DNA from: JAZNOQ01 sp045589215
Lineage (GTDB): Bacteria; Bacillota; Clostridia; Oscillospirales; CAG-272
Length of the DNA stretch: 35,280 nucleotides
Direction: 5' to 3'
NCBI GenBank assembly: GCA_045589215.1
Contig: JAZNOQ010000021.1
Coordinates: forward strand, 1 to 35,280
Made by a program: the position numbers and the translations under genes. Below the pieces are notes generated by a model that made no database searches, was not told where the DNA came from, and worked only from the letters and a program-made list of their open reading frames with translations. Below are positions 31,989 to 35,280 of the stretch, one piece after another; positions within the stretch are counted from its first letter, which is position 1; every line of letters starts with the position of its first letter.

Positions 31989-33308
31989 ATGGCACTTACA
32001 GAGAACGTGATCGAAGCCTACTCTCAGGTCCTAACAGAGGAGCTTCTCCCCGCGATGGGCTGCACCGAGCCGATCGCGATCGCATACGCCGCGTCGATCC
32101 TCAGAGACGTACTCGGGAAGGACCCCGAACGGATCTCGGCGCGTCTCAGCGGAAATATCATCAAAAACGTGAAGAGCGTTATCGTTCCCGCAACGGGCGG
32201 TCAGCACGGCATTCCTGCGGCGATTGCCGCGGGTGTGATCGCGAACGCACCTCAGAAAAAGCTGCAGGTGCTGTCGGGGCTGTGTGAAAGCGATCACGCG
32301 CGCATCCGTGCGTATCTTGACGCGACACCGATCGACATAGGTGAGCTTTCTTCGCCCTATCCCTTTGATCTTCTCCTTGAGGGCTTTTCGGAGGGCGACA
32401 CCGCTTCGGTAGAGATCCGCCACCGCCACACGAACGTGGTGTCTTTGGAACGCAACGGGCAGGATCTTCTTTCGGACTATTTCAAGGGAAGCATGCTCGA
32501 TTGCGCCGCCCGTCCGCGTGACGAGGAGGGGACTGTGGGTGCCGACCGTTCGCTTCTTTCGGTACGCGATATCGTTGAATTTGCCGATACCGTGCCGCTT
32601 GACGGTCTGCGTCCGCTCCTGAAAAAACAGCTCGAGATGAACCTTGCGATCGCCGAGGAAGGGCTTCGCGGTGACTACGGCGCGTCGATCGGCAAGGTTA
32701 TTTACCGTGACGGACAGGTCTCTGTAAAAGACCGTGCGCGTGCTTATGCGGCGGCGGGCTCGGATGCGAGAATGAGCGGCTGTGAATTGCCCGTTTGCAT
32801 CATTTCGGGAAGCGGAAACCAGGGGATCACCGCATCGGTGCCCGTTGCGGTGTATGCCCGCGAAATGGGCGTATCCGAGGATACGATGCTTCGTGCGCTT
32901 CTCGTATCGGATCTCATCACCGTGCATCAGAAAACGGGGATCGGCTGTCTTTCGGCATACTGCGGCGCGATCTCTGCGGGATGCGGCGCGGGTGCGGGGA
33001 TCTGCTATCTTGAGGGCGGGCGATACTACGAGATCGCACATACGCTCGTCAATGCGCTCGCGATCCTGTCGGGAACGATCTGTGACGGTGCGAAGGCATC
33101 GTGCGCCGCAAAGATCGCGATGGCGGTCGAGGCGGGGATCCTCGGATACGACATGATGAAGGCGGGAAAGCAGTTTTACGGCGGAGACGGCATCGTCACG
33201 AAGGGCGTTGAAAATACGATCCGTAACGTCGGCAAGCTCGCGAGAGACGGTATGAGTGAGACCGACAGGGAGATCATACGTATTATGCTCGGAGAGGACG
33301 CTACATAA
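31989..33308 (+). CDS. cyuA: L-cysteine desulfidase family protein (CyuA/UPF0597)
   Basis: The family breaks L-cysteine into pyruvate, ammonia and sulfide using an iron-sulfur cluster, and is related to Fe-S serine dehydratases. The 439-residue protein opens with the diagnostic PAMGCTEPIAIAYAA and carries the conserved IIKNVKSVIVPATGG, SGSGNQGITASVPV, GCLSAYCGAISAGCGAGAG and ICDGAKASCAAK segments, which supply the cluster cysteines. AAAGGA precedes the ATG. Length is that of the family. It directly precedes an iron-responsive regulator and feo genes, which may reflect shared interest in iron and sulfide, but it has its own promoter. Confidence 0.92.
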   Translation: MALTENVIEAYSQVLTEELLPAMGCTEPIAIAYAASILRDVLGKDPERISARLSGNIIKNVKSVIVPATGGQHGIPAAIAAGVIANAPQKKLQVLSGLCESDHARIRAYLDATPIDIGELSSPYPFDLLLEGFSEGDTASVEIRHRHTNVVSLERNGQDLLSDYFKGSMLDCAARPRDEEGTVGADRSLLSVRDIVEFADTVPLDGLRPLLKKQLEMNLAIAEEGLRGDYGASIGKVIYRDGQVSVKDRARAYAAAGSDARMSGCELPVCIISGSGNQGITASVPVAVYAREMGVSEDTMLRALLVSDLITVHQKTGIGCLSAYCGAISAGCGAGAGICYLEGGRYYEIAHTLVNALAILSGTICDGAKASCAAKIAMAVEAGILGYDMMKAGKQFYGGDGIVTKGVENTIRNVGKLARDGMSETDREIIRIMLGEDAT

Positions 33309-33327
33309 AATATTTACAAACGCAGTC

Positions 33328-33356
33328 TTGTATTTTCTGACAAAACGTGTTATACT
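33328..33356 (+). promoter_or_regulatory. Promoter of the DtxR-like gene
   Basis: TTGTAT, a 17-base spacer and TATACT. The spacer and -10 box are embraced by the inverted repeat at 33334-33364. Confidence 0.75.
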
Positions 33357-33364
33357 GTCAGAAA
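33334..33364. promoter_or_regulatory. Inverted repeat over the DtxR-like promoter
   Basis: TTTCTGACA and TGTCAGAAA are perfect nine-base arms separated by 13 bases, covering the promoter spacer, the -10 box and the start point. Likely an operator, possibly for self-control; it does not match the classical DtxR box. Confidence 0.6.
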
Positions 33365-33397
33365 GCAAGAAATCACCCAAAAGAACGGAGGCTGACT

Positions 33398-33775
33398 ATG
33401 TCGATACACGAATCGGGAGAAATGTATCTCGAAACGATCTATGTCTTAACGAAGGAGCGGAGTGATGTCCGTTCGATCGACGTTTGCGAGCATATGGGTT
33501 ATTCAAAGCCCTCGGTCAGCCGCGCCGTCAATCTGCTGAAAAACGGGGGATTTATACTGATCGATAAGAGCGGTTATATCACTCTGACCGAAACGGGGCT
33601 TGAGATCGGAAAGAAGATCTACGAGCGCCACACCTTGCTTTCCTCCTTGCTGGTTCGGCTTGGTGTTCCCGAGGAGATCGCCGCGGAGGATGCGTGCAAA
33701 ATGGAGCACGCGATCAGCGACGAATCCTTTGAGGCACTGAAACGGTATATTACCGAGCAGTACGGGGAAAAGTGA
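33398..33775 (+). CDS. DtxR-family iron-type metalloregulator, short form
   Basis: The start at 33398 has GGAGG six bases upstream; the product is 125 residues: an N-terminal winged helix (about 1-65) and the metal-binding dimerisation domain (about 66-125), without the C-terminal SH3-like domain of full DtxR. Compared with DtxR, Met9, Cys100, Glu103 and His104 line up with its primary iron-site residues (Met10, Cys102, Glu105, His106), and His78 with His79. MntR has Asp at the Met position, so an Fe(II) rather than Mn(II) response is favoured. It stands directly upstream of feoA-feoB, which it probably controls. Confidence 0.88.
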   Translation: MSIHESGEMYLETIYVLTKERSDVRSIDVCEHMGYSKPSVSRAVNLLKNGGFILIDKSGYITLTETGLEIGKKIYERHTLLSSLLVRLGVPEEIAAEDACKMEHAISDESFEALKRYITEQYGEK

Positions 33776-33791
33776 TACAAAAATGATCAGT

Positions 33792-33831
33792 GCCCGCCGC
33801 ATCCGAAGAAGGGAAGCGGCGGGCGTTTTAT
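33792..33831 (+). terminator. Terminator after the DtxR-like gene
   Basis: GCCCGCCGC pairs with GCGGCGGGC around a 15-base loop, followed by GTTTTATT. It separates the regulator from the feo transcript. Confidence 0.85.
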
Positions 33832-33870
33832 TAAAAAAGTGAACATTTTGTAAACAATCGAAAATTCCTA

Positions 33871-33899
33871 TTTACACGAAAGAATTTTTGTGGTATATT
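33871..33899 (+). promoter_or_regulatory. Promoter of feoA-feoB
   Basis: TTTACA, a 17-base spacer and TATATT, about 44 bases before feoA. Just after it the leader has GTTAG-N6-CAAAC (33903-33918), close to the GTTAG-N6-CTAA geometry repeated between feoA and feoB. Confidence 0.75.
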
Positions 33900-33942
33900 T
33901 CTGTTAGCAGAGGCAAACTCTGGAAAACAAGAGGTGAAACCA

Positions 33943-34155
33943 ATGAACCTGACAGATGCCGAAGAGGGAAAGGAATACATCGTAAAAGCGATCGAGACCG
34001 ATGACGAGGAACTGAATTCGTTCCTCTTTACGCTCGGCTGCTACTCCGGTGAGCCGATCACCGTGGTCGCACATCGTAAGGGCGGATGTACCGTTTCCAT
34101 CAAGGACGCAAGATACAATATCGACACACAGTTGGCTTCCGCGATTTTGATCTGA
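33943..34155 (+). CDS. feoA: Ferrous iron transport protein FeoA
   Basis: FeoA is a small SH3-like cytosolic protein that assists the FeoB iron channel. The start at 33943 is chosen because GAGGTG lies six bases upstream; a GTG nine bases earlier overlaps that site. The 70-residue product is of normal size, with LFTLGCYSGEPITVVAHRKGGCTVSIKDARYNIDTQLASAILI matching the family's beta-barrel core and its C-terminal strand. It is followed by 220 bases of structured spacer and then feoB. Confidence 0.9.
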   Translation: MNLTDAEEGKEYIVKAIETDDEELNSFLFTLGCYSGEPITVVAHRKGGCTVSIKDARYNIDTQLASAILI

Positions 34156-34202
34156 TACGGCACGGTTACCGTGTTAGACCAAAATTGCGAAAGGGTGCTG
34201 TA

Positions 34203-34234
34203 TTTTTTCTGCCCATCGGTTAGCGGCTGCTAAT
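34203..34234 (+). repeat. feo spacer motif, copy A
   Basis: A T6-CT-GCCCATCGGTTAG block is followed by CGGCTG and CTAAT. GGTTAGC and GCTAATC form a seven-base stem, extended by CTGC/GCAG outside. The 14 bases ending in GGTTAG are identical to copy B. Confidence 0.75.
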
Positions 34235-34280
34235 CAGCAGTGCGGTCTCGGTCGCAAGACGGAAAATACGGCAAGGTCGA

Positions 34281-34313
34281 TTTTTTCTTGCCCATCGGTT
34301 AGTTTGTGCTAAC
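34281..34313 (+). repeat. feo spacer motif, copy B
   Basis: A T6-CTT-GCCCATCGGTTAG block is followed by TTTGTG and CTAAC. TCG-GTTAG pairs with CTAAC-T-CGA with one bulged T. Spacing between GTTAG and CTAA is six bases, as in copy A; the two copies are 79 bases apart. Confidence 0.75.
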
Positions 34314-34375
34314 TCGAGAGGCTGCACCTTTTGATCTTACTTATTCTTAACGTTCTGAACAGGAGGAACAACAAA

Positions 34376-35280
34376 ATGAGAATTGCTCTCGCAGGCAATC
34401 CGAACAGCGGTAAGACCACGATGTACAACGCGATCACGGGTAAAAGTGAGCACGTTGGAAACTGGGCGGGCGTTACCGTAGACAAGAAGTCGGCTCCCGT
34501 GAGAAAGAGCCTTTACAAGGGCTCGGAGGAGCTGATCGCAGTCGATCTTCCCGGTGCGTATTCGATGTCTCCGTTTACCTCGGAGGAAAGCATCACGAGT
34601 GCTTACGTCAAAGAGGAGCAGCCCGATGCGATCATCAATATCGTAGACGCGACCAACCTCAGCCGAAGCCTTTTCTTCACGACCCAGCTCCTCGAGCTTG
34701 GGATCCCCGTCGTCGTTGCGCTGAATAAGAGCGACATCAACGAGGCGAAGGAAACGAAGATCGATACGAAAAAGCTGTCGGAAAAGCTCGGTTGTCCCGT
34801 AGTGAATACGGTCTCCACCTCGTCGAAGGGTCTGAAGGAGCTTGTTGCGGCGGCTACTGCGGCAGCGGGGAAGGGACAGACCGCTCCCTATGTGCAGGAC
34901 GACATCGACCTCACCGACAAGGCAGAGGTCGAAATGGCAGACAGAAAGCGCTTTGAGTTTGTCAACGGTGTCGTCAAGGAGGTTGAAAGCCGTAAGGTCC
35001 TTACGAAGAATAAGAACGTTCAGGATAAGGTCGACGCCGTTCTCACGAACAAGTGGGCGGGTATTCCGATCTTCGCTGTCGTGATGTTCCTTGTGTTCGG
35101 TATTTCGCAGGCGTGGGTCGGCCCTGTGATCGCGGAGGGCCTCGAGCTTTCGAACGGCACGGTGATCCCCGGTCTCGTTACCTTGATCGAATGGTTCGGT
35201 GAATGGGTTGGCGGTCTCCTTGAAAACGCGCATCCGCTTGTATCGTCGCTTCTCGTTGACGGTATCATCGGCGGTGTCGG
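34376..35280 (+). CDS. feoB: Ferrous iron transport protein FeoB, N-terminal 301 codons
   Basis: FeoB is the membrane Fe(II) transporter with a cytosolic GTPase domain. AGGAGG lies nine bases before the ATG at 34376, and the frame is open to the end of the window, so the gene is cut by the window edge. GTPase motifs are clear: G1 GNPNSGKT (7-14), the switch-I region WAGVTV (30-35), G3 DLPG (57-60), the FeoB-typical DATNLSRSLF (91-100) and G4 NKSD (117-120). The first transmembrane helix begins after the NKWAGIPIFAVVMFLVFG segment. It follows feoA after the structured 220-base spacer and probably shares its promoter. Confidence 0.95.
   Translation, partial: MRIALAGNPNSGKTTMYNAITGKSEHVGNWAGVTVDKKSAPVRKSLYKGSEELIAVDLPGAYSMSPFTSEESITSAYVKEEQPDAIINIVDATNLSRSLFFTTQLLELGIPVVVALNKSDINEAKETKIDTKKLSEKLGCPVVNTVSTSSKGLKELVAAATAAAGKGQTAPYVQDDIDLTDKAEVEMADRKRFEFVNGVVKEVESRKVLTKNKNVQDKVDAVLTNKWAGIPIFAVVMFLVFGISQAWVGPVIAEGLELSNGTVIPGLVTLIEWFGEWVGGLLENAHPLVSSLLVDGIIGGV

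Larger units (their letters stand above)
34190..34332 (+). ncRNA. Putative structured RNA element between feoA and feoB
   Basis: Bases 34190-34198 (AAAGGGTGC) can pair with 34324-34332 (GCACCTTTT) to close a 143-base domain with one G-U pair. Inside, 34197-34208 can form a 12-base helix with 34261-34272 (three G-U pairs), sharing two bases with the closing stem, so the two helices compete at their junction. Two motif copies (34203-34234, 34281-34313) each form a GTTAG/CTAA hairpin. I could not match it to a known riboswitch class; the NiCo/czcD class lacks its signature here. Paired DNA operators are the alternative. Confidence 0.4.

Noticed and set aside
33334..33364. Classical DtxR/IdeR box at the regulator promoter
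   Set aside because: The arms are TTTCTGACA/TGTCAGAAA and do not contain GGTTAG/CTAACC; kept only as an unnamed inverted repeat.
34156..34375. NiCo/czcD-type metal riboswitch
   Set aside because: The conserved GGGACAG and GAGCAG junction segments I know from that class are absent, so I did not assign it.

Overview
The window looks like chromosomal DNA of a Gram-positive, low-GC-lineage anaerobe (Bacillota, class Clostridia, probably a gut Oscillospirales- or Christensenellales-like organism), although most genes are moderately GC-rich. The pointers are strong AGGAGG-type ribosome binding sites, many sigma-A promoters with exact 17-base spacers, a T-box leader, a SleB-type cortex/cell-wall hydrolase, a YaaO-type PLP decarboxylase, RecD2, a CyuA-type cysteine desulfidase and a DtxR-feoA-feoB cluster. 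Species cannot be fixed from the sequence alone. No CRISPR array, rRNA or insertion sequence was recognised.

Layout. Bases 1-680 hold the end of a chromate transporter gene and a reverse-strand tRNA-Pro(TGG), followed by a 38-base copy of that tRNA's 5' half 205 bases away, a footprint of integration into a tRNA gene. At 1154-5721 there are an unrecognised propeller-like protein, a degenerate shikimate-kinase-like P-loop protein, an AT-rich module (XRE repressor divergent from a membrane-anchored acidic protein and a 57-residue two-helix protein) and an Orn/Lys/Arg decarboxylase-family enzyme. At 6018-12236 lie dut, the cell-shape operon mreB-mreC-mreD-mrdA, and tmk. At 12301-15518 a reverse-strand ABC transporter of the TrpXYZ family sits behind a T-box leader whose specifier reads UAC (tyrosine). 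At 15606-16541 is a SleB-like hydrolase.

At 16785-21651 a probable operon carries an orphan araB-like ribulokinase, an unknown membrane-anchored protein, a DUF368/PopT-family undecaprenyl-phosphate carrier and a PHP-domain protein. metK follows from its own promoter, then a small reverse-strand membrane protein. At 23502-30729 a long operon encodes RecD2, ComF, a ComM/YifB AAA protein, a methionine-gamma-lyase-family enzyme and a cation diffusion facilitator. Then come a reverse-strand SGNH hydrolase, a CyuA-type cysteine desulfidase, a short DtxR-family regulator, feoA and the first 301 codons of feoB, which runs off the end.

The most unusual signals are: a 220-base feoA-feoB spacer with two imperfect copies of a hairpin-forming motif inside long complementary arms (possible RNA regulator or paired operators); the tRNA-Pro integration footprint with a mismatched acceptor stem; the tyrosine-type T-box on a tryptophan-family transporter; and the small XRE/membrane-protein module with paired operators and twin flanking terminators.
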